Positions 12,196 to 22,468 of a stretch of 64,000 nt of DNA are shown here, piece by piece. The translations under genes were made by a program, and so were the position numbers. Below the pieces are notes generated by a model. It saw only the letters and a list, made by a program, of their open reading frames with translations. It was not told the origin of the DNA and ran no database searches. Numbering within the stretch: position 1 is the stretch's first letter; each line of letters starts with the position of its first letter. The DNA comes from Plotosus lineatus (Eukaryota; Chordata; Actinopteri; Siluriformes; Plotosidae): contig CM045746.1 of assembly GCA_024760905.1 (NCBI GenBank), positions 5,193,501 to 5,257,500 of the forward strand, read 5' to 3'.

Positions 12196-12400
12196 AAGTT
12201 TTCCTTCCATTGAAATGTTTGCCTCTCATGGATAGTGGTCCAGAACCTTTTCAAGGCCAACCAATAGCTACTTCCCTGGACCCCTCTGAACTCCTCCCAC
12301 ACCAGGGATTTTGCATCAGGCTGTACCACGTTTGGCTTGCTGGAACCTGTCCGCTGCGTTGGGAATCCCACATGTCAAAAACAACCGACATGCCTCCCTT

Positions 12401-13263
12401 TTCAGTTGGATAGACCCCTCATCATAGGGTTCATCCACTGGGTTCAGTGTGCTATGGGGTGGGGGGTTCTGTATATAGAAACTGACCAATCAAAATTGAG
12501 AATTCAAATAATCTGTGTGATAATAAACAGTTTTACACCGATGGTGAGGTGGATGTCATGAAATATTTCACCAGGCCTGAGGTAAATAGTTGTAGTATTA
12601 ACCACATTTGAATATATAAGACTAAAATTAACTAAATCAAGAAATTAAAAAAAAAGTTTGTTAAGTATGTCAGAAGCAGGTCAGGTGAGCGTTGCACAGT
12701 CCATCAACTGAGCTGAGAACTAACAGTTTCTTTTTAAAATCCATTAAAAATCTTTAGTATATACCACAAAGAAAGGCACAAAAATCTAACTAAAATTATT
12801 TTTATGGCTTATTTTCTATTTTAAAGAGTGATTGAGATAATACTATCCACTCCAAGTGACGATGACAAACTGTGAGTGTCTCTCATTATTATTCAAGCAT
12901 TGTCAACTCAAGATAATATGCAATTATTGAATGAGATAGATATACAGAGAATTATTATTAATCTATAGACATATAGCATGATAAAGAATTATTCAGTTGA
13001 GGTGTCGTAATCTGTGGAGAAAATCTTCAAGTCGGAATAATTCTCTCTCACAATGAAAGATGAATTCTGTAATTGTTTAATTATATCCTTCAAAATATCT
13101 TCAAAGCCGACAGTCACGTTGCATGTGACAGTTGGGCAAAAATCATTTGATTTATTCAGTGAAAACACTGCAATAATTCTATTATCCAATAGCAGCGATG
13201 CAATATCAAGAATTATTAGCTCTCCCCAATCAGAAACAAAAAAAATCTCTTGCATGTATAAAT
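12401..13263. other. Unique-looking AT-rich DNA, no gene seen
   Basis: No long frame, splice-consistent exon or recognisable repeat. The first 60 bp may still belong to the Rex3-like element. Overlapping frames of 80-93 codons on both strands at 12989-13295 show no recognisable domain and look like chance in AT-rich sequence. Confidence 0.5.
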
Positions 13264-13590
13264 TATTCATTCATTCAATCATTTATCCCTATTAGGATCG
13301 CAGGGAGGTTGGAGCCTCTCTCAGCCAGCACTGTGCAAAAGCTGGGGACACTTTAAACTACTTACCAAACCATCACTGGACAAACACATGGACAACCACA
13401 CTTCGGCACGTGTACGGAACAGCCAATTAGCTGAATCTGCATGTGGGAAGCAACTGAAGTACCCAGAGGAAATCCATTCTAGCGCAGAAGGAACATTCAG
13501 ACTACAAACAGAAACGCTTGATCCTGGAATTCAAACCTTCTTTCTGTGAACTGGACATTCTAACACTATGCCACCGGTCACCCTTGAATG
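13264..13590 (-). repeat. SINE-B (tRNA head, L2-type tail)
   Basis: On the minus strand it starts with an A-box-like TGGCATAGTGT and a B-box-like GGTTTGAATTCC, followed by a body with the CAGATTCAGCTAATTGGCTG motif, and ends near 13270 in the CTGCGATCCTAATAGGGATA segment with an ATGAATGAATGAA tail. Degenerate copies recur at 19640, 23640, 24575, 24880 and 25905. It is a common fish SINE type; the exact family name is not assigned. Confidence 0.75.
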
Positions 13591-14391
13591 AATGATAATA
13601 GTTTATTCATTATAATTAATATTATTCCCACATGGAGGACCAATTAATTTGTGCTCTTCAAATGTAATATATACTACTATAAAGTACAATCTTGTTGTAA
13701 CATGAAACGTTTTTAACTTTGTTTTACCAAAATAAACAGCTATTGTTAAAAGTAAAAATCCAGGTGTCTGTGTCCATCACTGTTATTTTACATTCATAGC
13801 ATAATCCTGACACCTTACGCATGTAAAACTGGGATGTAAATCCCTGTTTTTTTTTGGTGTGGCACCAATACACTTATGTACTCTAACTACCAGAGGAACA
13901 CCACATGGAAAACTTTCTTAAATATGAAGCAGTGTTTTTTTGTTTGTTTGCTTGTTTAAAATAAAACAATGGTCAAATAAGGCTGAATATTAACAGTGTT
14001 TGCTACACCAGTTGTTTTATTCATTTACTCATACTGAGATAATTTCAATTATTTGTGGGAGATTAAAAAAAGAACTGATATATGGAAACACCTTTATAAT
14101 GATTCATTTAATTTGAGGAGTTTTATTTTATTGCTTAGAGAGACTGTATGACTGTGGACATATTGGATGAAAACTGAAGGAAACAAAGTGATATATGATT
14201 GTAGGCCTTGTTCAAATTATTGCTAGATATATAATAATATACTATAATAAGAGTTTGCTGTTTACTTCAGACGAACAGTAGATAAGAATAATCTTCTCTC
14301 CGAAATAAGAGCGGACATGTAATTCAATATACAATACAAAATAACTAACAAGTACTGTGTGTAAACAATGGGTATGAATAAAGACATGTCG
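13591..14391. other. AT-rich intergenic DNA, nothing recognised
   Basis: No open frame of note, no tandem repeat and no clear element ends. Confidence 0.5.
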
Positions 14392-14681
14392 GTATGGGTT
14401 CGAGTCCCACTCTCCACAAGGTTGTCAATGTCCCCCCAGTGCAGTTTACTGGGTTATCAAAGGCCGGCCATGTCTCTCACTGTCTATGGTGAGAGGTTCA
14501 TATAAAAGAACCATTACTGACTTTCGTAAAGAGGAGCTACAAAGCTGTCAGCGTGTTTCTGTCTCTTACTAAAGGGTGGTGTCAGGAAGGGAATCTGACG
14601 TAAAAACCTATGCCAAATCAAACATGTGAATCATTCGATCGACCCCTGAGAAAGAGAAAAACCCGAAAGGAAATCTCATCT
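14392..14681 (+). repeat. SINE-A copy, RTE-type tail, partial head
   Basis: It starts at the B-box (GGGTTCGAGTCCCACTC), runs through the SINE-A body and the AGGAAGGGAATCTGACGTAA segment, and ends in CCCGAAAGGAA. The A-box half of the head is missing. It directly abuts the Ty3/gypsy element, so it marks the 5' breakpoint of that element. Confidence 0.85.
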
Positions 14682-14696
14682 CTGGTATAATACAGG

Positions 14697-15630
14697 GTGG
14701 AATACCCAGTGGAGACCGCGCAGCTTTGGCAGACACTATCCGACCAGGGCGCCCTGCTGGGACGACACAACGGTACCTTGCATCAGATGATGGACAATCT
14801 CCAGCACATAACCACCAGCTTGGCGCAGCTTGGTGGAAGGATGGACGCCGTCGCCACTCACCTGACTGCCACGACCCTGCCCCCTCACCCTTCACTTTCC
14901 GCTTCAGCAGCACCAGCGCCAGTGATACTCCCCGCGCAACGAGAACCTCTCATCCCCACGCCAGCCAGGTATTCGGGTGCAATCGGCTCCTGCGCACAAT
15001 TCCTTCACCAGTGCTTGCTCGTCTTCAGCCAGCAGCCGCTCACATACGCCACTGATCAAGCTAAAACCGCCTTCATCATGAGCCTACTTATGGAGCAAGC
15101 CTCGTCCTGGATGCTAGCGGTCGCTACCCATATCCCGGAATTATGCTCCCAGGTAGATCCGTTCATACGAGAAATGAAGAAGGTTTTCGATCGACCGGCG
15201 AAAGCGGAGGAAGCAAGCTCCCAGCTCCTACGTATTCAGCAAGGCTCAAAGTCAGTGGCGGAGTACGCCATCCGATTCCGGATTCTCGCCATTGAAAATG
15301 ACTGGAATGACCCCGCGCTTCAGAGGGGCTTTCCTGCAGGGGCTCAACGAACGGCTGAAAGATGAGTTCAAGGCCCGATACGAGGCAACTACTCTGGAGG
15401 AATTAATCGCCTTGTCTACCAGACTGGACAACAGGCTGAGAGAGAAGGATAGATCCCGGAAGGGGGCCCCACCTCGAACTCACTCGCTATTTCCCCCTCT
15501 GAGGGAAGATGACTGCCAAGAACCCATGCAGGTGAACCGCACCAGACTGATGGCTGAAGAGAGGCACCAACGGCTGGCCAACCGTCTCTGCATCTACTGC
15601 GACGAGAAGGGCCATTACCTTGCCTAGTGC
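14697..15630 (+). pseudogene. Ty3/gypsy Gag with nucleocapsid knuckle
   Basis: The frame at 14697-15320 carries a coiled N-terminal part (LWQTLSDQGALLGRHNGTLH), a Pro/Ala-rich linker and a capsid-like core with FIMSLLMEQASSWMLAV and EEASSQLLRIQQGSKSVAEY, as in Sushi-type Gag and its domesticated relatives. A one-base shift near 15320 moves to the frame ending at 15627. There the CCHC knuckle reads CIYCDEKGHYLA, a stop (TAG, 15625-15627), then C, so the stop replaces a spacer residue of the C-x2-C-x4-H-x4-C motif. Confidence 0.85.
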
Positions 15631-15639
15631 CCCACACGG

Positions 15640-16120
15640 CAGAGCCCGACAGCGACGAGAGGATCCTCCACAGCACCCGGAAAGTGGCTGCAAGTTCAAT
15701 GTACGCTACACTCCGTGCAACACTCTCATCCTGTAGACGTATTTATTGACTCAGGCGCTGATGCTAACTTTATTGATCCGGGGCTGGTTGAGCTCCATGA
15801 CCTACCCGTGTATGAACTTGAGACCCCCAAGGAGGTAGTGGCCATAGATGGCCGACTCATCGCTCACATCACGCACAAGACCAAGCCAATTAAGCTCAGT
15901 TTGTCCGGTAACCACCAGGAATATTTGGAATGGTTTGTTCTCCCTGCCTCTCTCTCTCTCTCCCTTGGTGTTGGAGGTGGCCATGGTTGTAGACCCACAA
16001 TCCCCACATTGACTGGCGCACCCTCACCATACACAGCTGGAGTGACTTCTGTCTGCACACTGCCTAATGGCAGCCGTACCCTCCCAAGCCTCACAAACCC
16101 CGGTCAACCTGGAGGATCTG
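15640..16120 (+). pseudogene. Retropepsin-like protease of the Ty3/gypsy element
   Basis: The frame at 15715-16224 contains HPVDVFIDSGADANFID, the DSGA form of the aspartic-protease active site, at about 15727-15777. The following strand-rich region matches the position of protease between Gag and RT. The active-site triad is kept, but the frame drifts near 15950 at a TCTC-rich stretch. It would cleave the Gag-Pol polyprotein if intact. Confidence 0.75.
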
Positions 16121-17009
16121 GACTTAGCCGGCGTGCCCAAAGAATATCACAACCTGCAAGAGGTTTTCAGCAAGGACCGGGCTCGCTCCTTACCTCCTCA
16201 TCGACCGTACGACTGCGCCATTGACCTACTCCCAGGTTCCACGCTCCCTTCCCAGCGACTATACAACTTCTCTAAGACATAGAAAGATGCCATGGAGGCA
16301 TACATTAACGAGTCGCTGACTGCAGGTTTCATTCCACCCTCATCTTCCCCGGGAGGTGCGGGATTCTTCTTCATCGAAAAGAAAGACAAGACCCCGAGAC
16401 CTTGCATCGATTACACGGGCCTGAACCAGATCAACATAAAAAACAAGTACCCTCTCCCCCTAATCGATTCAGTCTTCATCCCTCTCCAAGATGTTACCGT
16501 TTTTTTCCAAGCTGGATCTGAGAAATGCCGACTACTTAGTCCAAATTCGGGAGGGGGACGAGTGTAAGACGGCTTTCAACACGCCCCTGGAGCACTTCGA
16601 ATACCTGGTCATGTCATTTGGACTAACCAATGCCCCGGCGGTTTTCCAAGCTCTGGTCAACGATGTGCTTGGGGACATGCTGAACTGCTTTGTATTCATA
16701 TACCTGGACAACATTCTGATCTTCTCTAGACACCAAGACGAACATCTCCGCCACATGAGAATGGTACTGAAGAGGCTCCTGGAGAACAGATTGTTCGTTA
16801 AGGCAAAAAAAAAAAAAATGCGAGTTTCATGTCCCTGCAGTCTCATTCCTGGGGTTCATCTTGGAGAAGGGGCAGATAGGACCCGATCCGGTGAAGGTGA
16901 AGGCAGTGGCGGAGTGGCCGACTCCAGGGATGCAGAAACAGCTGCAGAGGTTCCTGGGGCTTGCAAACTTCTATCGCCAGTTTGTGCAGGACTACAGCCA
17001 CCTAGCAGC

Positions 17010-17040
<31 letters not shown>

Positions 17041-17560
17041 AGTTGACATCACCCAAGACCTCGTTCCAATGGTCCCCAAGTGCCCAGGCGACGTTTGACG
17101 GGCTGAAGGTGAAATTTGTCCATGTGCCCGTACTGATCCACCCGGACCCCTCGCTGCAGTTTGTGGTGGAAGTCGACGCCTTGGACTCAGGGGTGGGGGC
17201 GGTCCTCTCCCAACGGTCTCCCACAGACCAGAAGCTCCACCCATGCGCCTTCTTCTCCCATTGCTTGTCCCCGGCGGAACAGAATTAAGATGTTGGGAAT
17301 CGTGAGCTGCTGGCAGTGGTCTTGGCGCTCCAGGAATGGAGGCACTGGCTGGAAGGGGCAGCCCATCCCTTCGTGGTCTGGACCAACCATAAAAACTTAT
17401 CCTAGCTCCGTACAGCCAAGAGGTTGAACTCCCGTCAGGCACGATGGTCATTCTACTTGGGGAGGTTCAACTTCACACTGACATACCCACCTGGCTCCCG
17501 GAATACAAAGCCAGATGCTCTCTCCAGGCAGTTCTCCTCGGGTGAAGACACTACCATGGA
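16060..17560 (+). pseudogene. Ty3/gypsy reverse transcriptase and RNase H
   Basis: RT motifs appear in order across shifting frames: a leader ([20 protein letters not shown]), [76 protein letters not shown], and the catalytic box at about 16698 reading YLDN in place of YLDD. The tether [15 protein letters not shown] is followed by a C-run and (CA)n (17011-17041), then an RNase H with [14 protein letters not shown]. Frameshifts occur near 16495, 16810, 16850 and 17285. The Asp-to-Asn change should abolish polymerase activity. Confidence 0.85.
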
Positions 17561-17739
17561 GACCATCCTGCCCTCCTCCTGTATACTCAGAGCAGCCCAA
17601 TCGGAGGTAGAACGACTAGTTCGGGACGCCCATCAGGGGGAACCAGAGCCCGCCGGATGCCCCCAAGGTCGACTATATGTTCCCTCGCCAGCCAGAACCC
17701 CAGCACTCCAGTGGACTCACTCCTCAAAGTTAGTCTGCC

Positions 17740-18700
17740 ACCCTGGAGCCCACTGAACTCTCTTCCTGCTCTGACAACACTTCTGCTGGCCAACGATGGC
17801 AGCTGACATCAGGGAGTTTGTGGGAGCTTGTGCCACCTGTGCGTCCTCCCATCGTGCATCCATGGGTCTCCTCCAACTCATACCCATTCCCCATCGCCCC
17901 TGGTCACACATTGCGGTGGATTTCGTCGCAGGTTTACCCCCGTCTGAGGGCAACACGCTTATCCTGACAGTAGTGGATCGGTTCTCCAAGGCGGTCCATT
18001 TCGTCACCCTACCCAAACTCCCTTCGGCAATGGAAACAGCTGGTCTCCTAATCCAACATGTTTTTCGCCTCCATGGCATTCCCCAGGACGTCGGGGCCCC
18101 CAGTTTGCATCCAGAGTTTGGAAGGCGTTCTGCAACACCTTGGGAGTGTCTTGCAACTTGACCTCTGGCTACCACCCTCAGTCGAATGGGCAGGCGGAAC
18201 ACTCGAATCAAAGCCTCGGATCCTCCCTGCGCTGCGTCACCTCCAGTCTCACAGCCTCCTGGGCCGCACACCTCCCATGGGTTGAATACGCACAAAATTC
18301 TCTGATCTGCACCGCCACCGAGATGTCCCCCTTCATGGTGATTAATGGGTTCCAGCCCCCTCCTGTTTCCCAGCCAGGAGGTCGAGGTGGCCGTCCCATC
18401 GGTCCAGGCACAGTTTCACAGAGCACGTTTCTGGAAAGAAGAACGGGCTACCCTGGAACGAACAGGGGCCCGAAACCGGAAGATTGCCGATCGCCACCGA
18501 ACCCCGGCACCTCCCAACACGGTCAGGCAACAAGTGTGGCTCTCCTCCCGGGACCTGCCCCTGCAAGTTGACTCCAAAAAACTATCTCCCAGATATATTG
18601 GGCCCTATGTAATCGAGAAAATTATAAACCCCACCGCCGTCCGACTGAGACTCCCACCCTCATTCAAGGTACACCCAGTATTTCATGTTCCCTAATTAAG
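17740..18700 (+). pseudogene. Ty3/gypsy integrase
   Basis: A zinc-binding region ends in [15 protein letters not shown], then the DDE core: first Asp in [10 protein letters not shown], with [14 protein letters not shown]; the second-Asp region near 18080-18110 is frame-broken; the Glu region is [16 protein letters not shown] (about 18170). A GPY-like end ([19 protein letters not shown], about 18590) follows. A frameshift at about 18090 separates the two core halves. The role would be insertion of element cDNA, with the chromodomain downstream directing target choice. Confidence 0.85.
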
Positions 18701-18775
18701 CCCGTAGTAGAAAGTCCCCTCCACTCCCCCCCTACTGACCCCCCACCCCGTCCTCCCCGACTGATTGATGGACAT

Positions 18776-18965
18776 CCCACATACACAGTCAACCGTATCC
18801 TTGATGTACGCAGGCGGGGTCGAGGGTTTCAGTATTTAGTGGACTGGGAGGGGTAGGGTCCCGAAGAGCATTCATGGATTCCTCACTCCCTAATCCTGGA
18901 CCCGGACTTATTAGACGAATTCTATCGCCAGTTCCCGGACAAACCTGGTCGGGCGCCAGGTTAAG
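18776..18965 (+). pseudogene. Chromodomain of the chromovirus integrase
   Basis: It reads [20 protein letters not shown] then DWEG, a stop (TAG, 18854-18856), GPEEHSWIP and [15 protein letters not shown]. This is a chromodomain with an aromatic residue of the cage region likely lost to the stop. It follows integrase, as expected for chromoviruses. Confidence 0.8.
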
Positions 18966-19114
18966 GAGGGGGGTACTGTTATGGTCTGTGCTGGCTGACG
19001 GAATAAAGTCTTCTTTAATCATTGCAGGCGCTGGAGAGGGGCGTGGCAGTTGCAGGTAGGCGAGTTCCAAGCAGAGCGTACCTGGTCCCTATCTGCAATC
19101 AGCAAGCAGCCAGC

Positions 19115-19120
19115 TATAAA
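19115..19120 (+). promoter_or_regulatory. TATA box in the Ty3/gypsy LTR
   Basis: A TATAAA word in AGCTATAAATGAG, about 150 bp before the AATAAA signal, as expected of an LTR promoter. Confidence 0.5.
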
Positions 19121-19267
19121 TGAGAACGGAGCGCTTCCCTCCGATGTCAGAAGATTGTTTTCCCTGTGATTCTGCTCCTCGGCTTTCTCTTTGACCCCTG
19201 GTTCTTGCTTCATGCTGGACCAGTTCCCTTGACTTAGTATTCCCGTAATTTACTATCCCTAGTGTTT

Positions 19268-19273
19268 AATAAA
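19268..19273 (+). terminator. Polyadenylation signal in the LTR
   Basis: An AATAAA word (GTTTAATAAATTG) about 50 bp before the LTR end. Confidence 0.55.
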
Positions 19274-19367
19274 TTGTTTTGAACCTTCTTTTGGTCTCCT
19301 GCATCTCTGGGTCCTACACACACACCCCAGGCTCAACATCGAGCCTGTTTCTTCTTCTCACTCGCAA

Positions 19368-19528
19368 CGGAAGACCAAAGAAGAGATTTATGGATGTGGT
19401 GAAGGAAGACATGAAGGTCGTTGGAGTCAGAAAAGAAGATGCAGAGGACAGGGTGAGATGGAGGTGGATGATTTGCTGTGGTTGACCCCTGAAGGGAGCA
19501 GCCGAAAGTAAAAGAAGAAGAAACCTAT
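19368..19528 (+). mobile_element. RTE-like LINE 3' terminal fragment
   Basis: It encodes the LINE C-terminal end (FMDVVKEDMKVVGVRKEDAE, then RVRWRWMICCG) followed by the 3' end CCCCTGAAGGGAGCAGCCGA and an AAGAAGAAG tail. The normal GGCGACC reads GGTTGACC. It is severely 5'-truncated and lies directly after the LTR. Confidence 0.85.
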
Positions 19529-19639
19529 GCTGCGAGTATCGAATGGAGACTCTTGTGCATTATTAATCAGGAAGAGCTTAGTGTATATACTGTAAATATA
19601 AGATTATAAACCCAAGCCTTGTGTATTATAATTGTGACA

Positions 19640-19945
19640 TTTCTTGTAGCATGTCTACCTATCAGAAAGAAGATTCGGGGTTCATGGGCTTGAGTGTTTC
19701 TGTGCGAAGTTTACATGTTCTCCCATTTTGCATGTGCTCCAGTTTCCTCCCAAAGTCCAAGCACATGAATATTAGCCTAAATAAGTAAGTGTGAGTGTTA
19801 AATGTTTGGGTGTGTTGACCCTGCAGTGGTCTGGTGAGTTGTTCATGGTGTAACCCACGTTCCCCTAGTATTGGCCGAAATACGCTCCAGTGTTCCTGCA
19901 AACCTGATAGGATTAAGGGGTTTGGGAAATGATTTCATTCATTCA
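19640..19945 (+). repeat. SINE-B copy, degenerate
   Basis: It shows the SINE-B order: a head-like region, TTTACATGTTCTCCC, TTTCCTCCCAAAGTCCAA, a linker, and a tail segment ending TAGGATTAAGGGG ... ATTCATTCATT. Confidence 0.65.
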
Positions 19946-19975
19946 TTTTCTGAACCATTTTTCAAAAAAAAAAAA

Positions 19976-20697
19976 GTCAAATTTTGAGTTTAGTGTGCTC
20001 TCTGTAGTACGAGACGTACTTATGTAGTACACTGACGTAATGACGCAATGACATTACCTCATTATGCTGCGTCCATTGTTTACAAATGACAGACGTGCCC
20101 CTCCTTCTTCCCAGGTCAGTCGTGCGTGTTACCCTTGTGTTAAGACGTTGTCTCTGTGATCTTTGTGTTTACACTGTTTTGCGGACTTTTGTAACCCTAA
20201 GCAAATATGGTCGGTCAGAAGCGTAAGCCTACTAGCATGGGTGCAAGTTTTCTGGCATATGCCAGAATTTCCGGTTTTCCCAAGACTGAATTAACTATCT
20301 GCTTGGATTGGCACAATCTACCATGCATACTCATCGACCATCGGAACCATTTACAAGCAGAAAGATCGCATCATAGAGAATGTTAAAGGTTATATTTGAT
20401 ACTGTATTCGATGATTTGATGAGTGAATTTAATTAAAATTTGTCTATTTGAAATTATTTTGCTTGAATTTAATTTTTTTTAATTAATGTTGATATTATTT
20501 GATATTATTTTACAATGTTATGTTTATAATAATTGATTTAGGGGTGTTTTATGAGATACAGTAATGGTATTTATGGATGTATAGTACTGTATGAACGTCA
20601 TATGTCACTGGAACATACAGAAACAACTTACTTTTTTTTTTTCAGCTTACGTTCGGCCGTCCGGAACCGAATTAAAACGTAAGTTGGGGAGTGTCTG
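19976..20697 (+). mobile_element. Pogo-like element, family P1, 5' end missing
   Basis: It ends at 20697 with AACGTAAGTTGGGGAGTGTCTG followed by TA, the complement of the CAGACGCTCCC start seen at 20939 and 47425. It keeps a start-codon region reading MVGQKRKPTSMG (about 20206), shared by the other two copies. The remainder is non-coding, so this is an internally deleted derivative. TA target use and TIR style suggest the Tc1/mariner-pogo superfamily (inference). Confidence 0.65.
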
Positions 20698-20867
20698 TAC
20701 TCCATTGAAAAACATAAAACAAACAAACAGACAAACATGCAACAGCATTAGATAAACCAAATACCAACACTGCTTTATCATCAAAACTTCTTTCAGAGAT
20801 TGTTCACAATCAGATTGAATTAACATTATCTAAAATCCAAAAATAATATCACACAAGAAGAGCATAA

Positions 20868-20872
<5 letters not shown>

Positions 20873-20938
<66 letters not shown>
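20873..20938. repeat. (TA)n microsatellite
   Basis: About 32 TA units directly abutting the CAGACGCTCCC terminus of the next pogo-like element. Confidence 0.95.
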
Positions 20939-20940
<2 letters not shown>

Positions 20941-21136
20941 GACGCTCCCTGACTTATATTCATCTGTTTTAAGTTTTTTCGATTTTAAGGTTTTTTCTCA
21001 AAAAAAATTGTCAAATTTTGAGTTTAGACATAGCTACGTAGTACGTGAGGTAATGATGCAATGACCTAATGACGCTGCGTCCATTGTTTACAAACGACAG
21101 ACTGAACGTGCCCCTCCTTCTTCCCAGTTCAGTTTT

Positions 21137-21141
<5 letters not shown>

Positions 21142-21225
<84 letters not shown>
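21142..21225. repeat. (TA)n(CA)n compound microsatellite
   Basis: TA units to about 21188, then CA units to about 21225. Confidence 0.95.
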
Positions 21226-21226
<1 letters not shown>

Positions 21227-21249
21227 CTCACACACCCAAGCACACACAC

Positions 21250-21506
21250 AGGCCCTCCTCAAAAAAATGTGCATATTGTGATAAAGTTCATTATTTTCTG
21301 TAATGTACTCATAAACATTAGACTTTCATATATTCTAGATTCATTACACACAACTGAAGTAGTTCAAGCCTTTTATTGTTTTAATATTGATAATTTTGGC
21401 AAAAAAGTAAAGAAAAACCAAAAATCCCTATCTCAAAAAGTTAGCATATTTCATCTGACCAATTAAAAAGTAGTGTTTTTAATACAAAAAAGTCAACCTT
21501 CAAATA
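21250..21506 (+). mobile_element. Tc1 transposon terminal fragment
   Basis: About 250 bp closely related to the terminal inverted repeat of the Tc1 element at 43619-45149: shared words GCATATTGTGATAAAGTTCA, CTTTTATTGTTTTAATA and TACAAAAAAGTCAACCTTCA. It has no transposase and is one end only. It lies between microsatellites within a pogo-like element. Confidence 0.8.
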
Positions 21507-21507
21507 A

Positions 21508-21596
<89 letters not shown>
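21507..21596. repeat. (TA)n microsatellite
   Basis: About 44 TA units immediately before the SINE-A head. Confidence 0.95.
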
Positions 21597-21599
<3 letters not shown>

Positions 21600-21930
21600 G
21601 CAAGGTGGTCTAGTGGAGAGGGCGGAGGATTGCTGATCCTAAGGTTGGGGGTTCGAGTCCCCACAGGATTGTCACTGTCCCCCCAGTGCAGCTAATTGGG
21701 TTATCAAAGGCGGGCCATGTCGCTCACTGTCTATGCTGAGAGGCATGTAAAAGAACCATTGCTGACTTTTGTAAAGAGTAGGCTGCAAAGCCGTCAGTGT
21801 GTTTCTGTCCCTTGCTAAATGGGTTGTGACAGGAAGGGCATCCGGCGTAAAAACCCATGCCAAATCAAATGTGCGAATCAGATGTTTCGCTGTGGCGACT
21901 CCCGAGACAAGGGAAAAAGCCGAAAGGAAG
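21597..21930 (+). repeat. SINE-A full copy, RTE-type tail
   Basis: The tRNA-like head has box A TGGTCTAGTGG (about 21607) and box B GGTTCGAGTCC (about 21651). The body contains CAGTGCAGCTAATTGGG and GGCGGGCCATGTCGC, then CAGGAAGGGCATCCGGCGTA, and the tail GTGGCGACTCCCGAGACAAG ... CCGAAAGGAAG. It sits between (TA)n and a short TA run. The tail matches the RTE-like LINE 3' end. Confidence 0.9.
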
Positions 21931-22369
21931 ATATATATATAAAAGTTATATAGCATGTTACCCTTGTGTTAAGATGTCGTCTCTGTGATCTTTGTGTTTA
22001 CACTGTTTTTGAAGATTTTTGTAACCCTAAGCAAATATGGTTGGTCAGAAGCGTAAGCCTACTAGCACTGGTACAAGTCTCATGCACAGAGTTAAATTAA
22101 CTATCTGCTTGGATCGGCGCAATCTACCGTGCATACTCAATTAAGCAAAGATAGTTGTAAAATGAATGAAATCCCGAATCCAGAAAAGAAAGAGAATTGT
22201 CCGCTCTGTTGGTGATTCACATCAGTGCAGGTTGAGTGCTAAACAAGTACTCAGTAATGTTATTTATGGATGTATTGTGCAGTATGAGCGTCATACGTCA
22301 CTGTAACAACTTACGTTCACTTTCAGCTTACATTTGGCCGTCCGGAACCAATTAAAATGTTAGGGAGCG

Positions 22370-22373
<4 letters not shown>

Positions 22374-22430
<57 letters not shown>
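22374..22430. repeat. (TA)n microsatellite
   Basis: TA units immediately outside the 3' terminus of the pogo-like element. Confidence 0.95.
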
Positions 22431-22434
<4 letters not shown>

Positions 22435-22468
22435 ATATAAGGCAATAAATAGATTATAAACTCCACTC

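Larger units (their letters stand above)
11146..12400 (-). mobile_element. Rex3-like LINE fragment (RTE group), degenerate
   Basis: On the minus strand, from high to low coordinates: a linker region (SLVWEEFRGV, LKRFWTTIHERQ at about 12370-12200), a SINE insertion (11944-12195), then the reverse-transcriptase start (FRVLDVVGLSWLTRL, IPLGWQTRVVVPLFENRDKK), a FVDIERA fragment near 11480, and the C-terminal end with a His-rich run. It ends in an ATG/ATC trinucleotide tail at 11146-11183. Short trinucleotide or GATG-type 3' tails are known for Rex3. Much of the RT, including the catalytic aspartates, is deleted, and frames shift repeatedly. The clade assignment is from motif memory, not a search. 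Confidence 0.7.
14690..19320 (+). mobile_element. Ty3/gypsy chromovirus, 5'-truncated, with 3' LTR
   Basis: Order: gag, zinc knuckle, protease, RT, RNase H, integrase, chromodomain, polypurine tract, 3' LTR. This order and the chromodomain identify the chromovirus (Sushi-like) group of Ty3/gypsy. No 5' LTR or primer-binding site is present; gag abuts a SINE. Inactivating changes include a stop in the zinc knuckle, Asp-to-Asn in the RT box, at least five frameshifts, a CA-repeat expansion and a stop in the chromodomain. It is non-functional. Confidence 0.9.
18977..19320 (+). repeat. 3' LTR of the Ty3/gypsy element
   Basis: A purine-rich tract (GGAGGGGGG, 18965-18973) precedes TGTTATGGTCTGTGC. 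The LTR carries TATAAA (19115-19120) and AATAAA (19268-19273) and probably ends at CCTACACA (19320), about 344 bp with TG...CA ends. The mid-portion GCTGGAGAGGGGCGTGG is also seen in the palindromic element at 26913-27236. Confidence 0.75.
20939..22373 (+). mobile_element. Pogo-like element, family P1, with nested insertions
   Basis: Ends CAGACGCTCCCTGACTTA (20939) and TTAGGGAGCGTCTG (22373) form an inverted pair flanked by TA. Its parts (20939-21140 and 21955-22373) match 19976-20697 and the minus copy at 47425-48212. The middle is interrupted by TA/CA microsatellites, a Tc1 end fragment (21250-21506) and a SINE-A (21597-21930). The relic MVGQKRKPTSTG lies near 22038. Confidence 0.75.

Noticed and set aside
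12989..13295. Overlapping 93- and 80-codon frames on opposite strands
   Set aside because: AT-rich composition, no recognisable motif and no splice context; chance is the simplest explanation.
14697..15630. Domesticated Gag-derived host gene
   Set aside because: A stop in the zinc knuckle, a frameshift, and intact order with protease, RT and integrase show an ordinary decayed retrotransposon.
21011..21281. Frames with Tyr-Ile and Thr-His runs
   Set aside because: These are translations of (TA)n and (CA)n microsatellites, as are similar frames near 30092-30387, 30484-30903, 31944-32192, 45288-45643 and 60435-60777.
21607..21665. tRNA gene
   Set aside because: The A and B boxes belong to SINE-A heads repeated in several copies (also 30359, 31182, 33730); the sequences do not fold as complete tRNAs and continue into SINE bodies.
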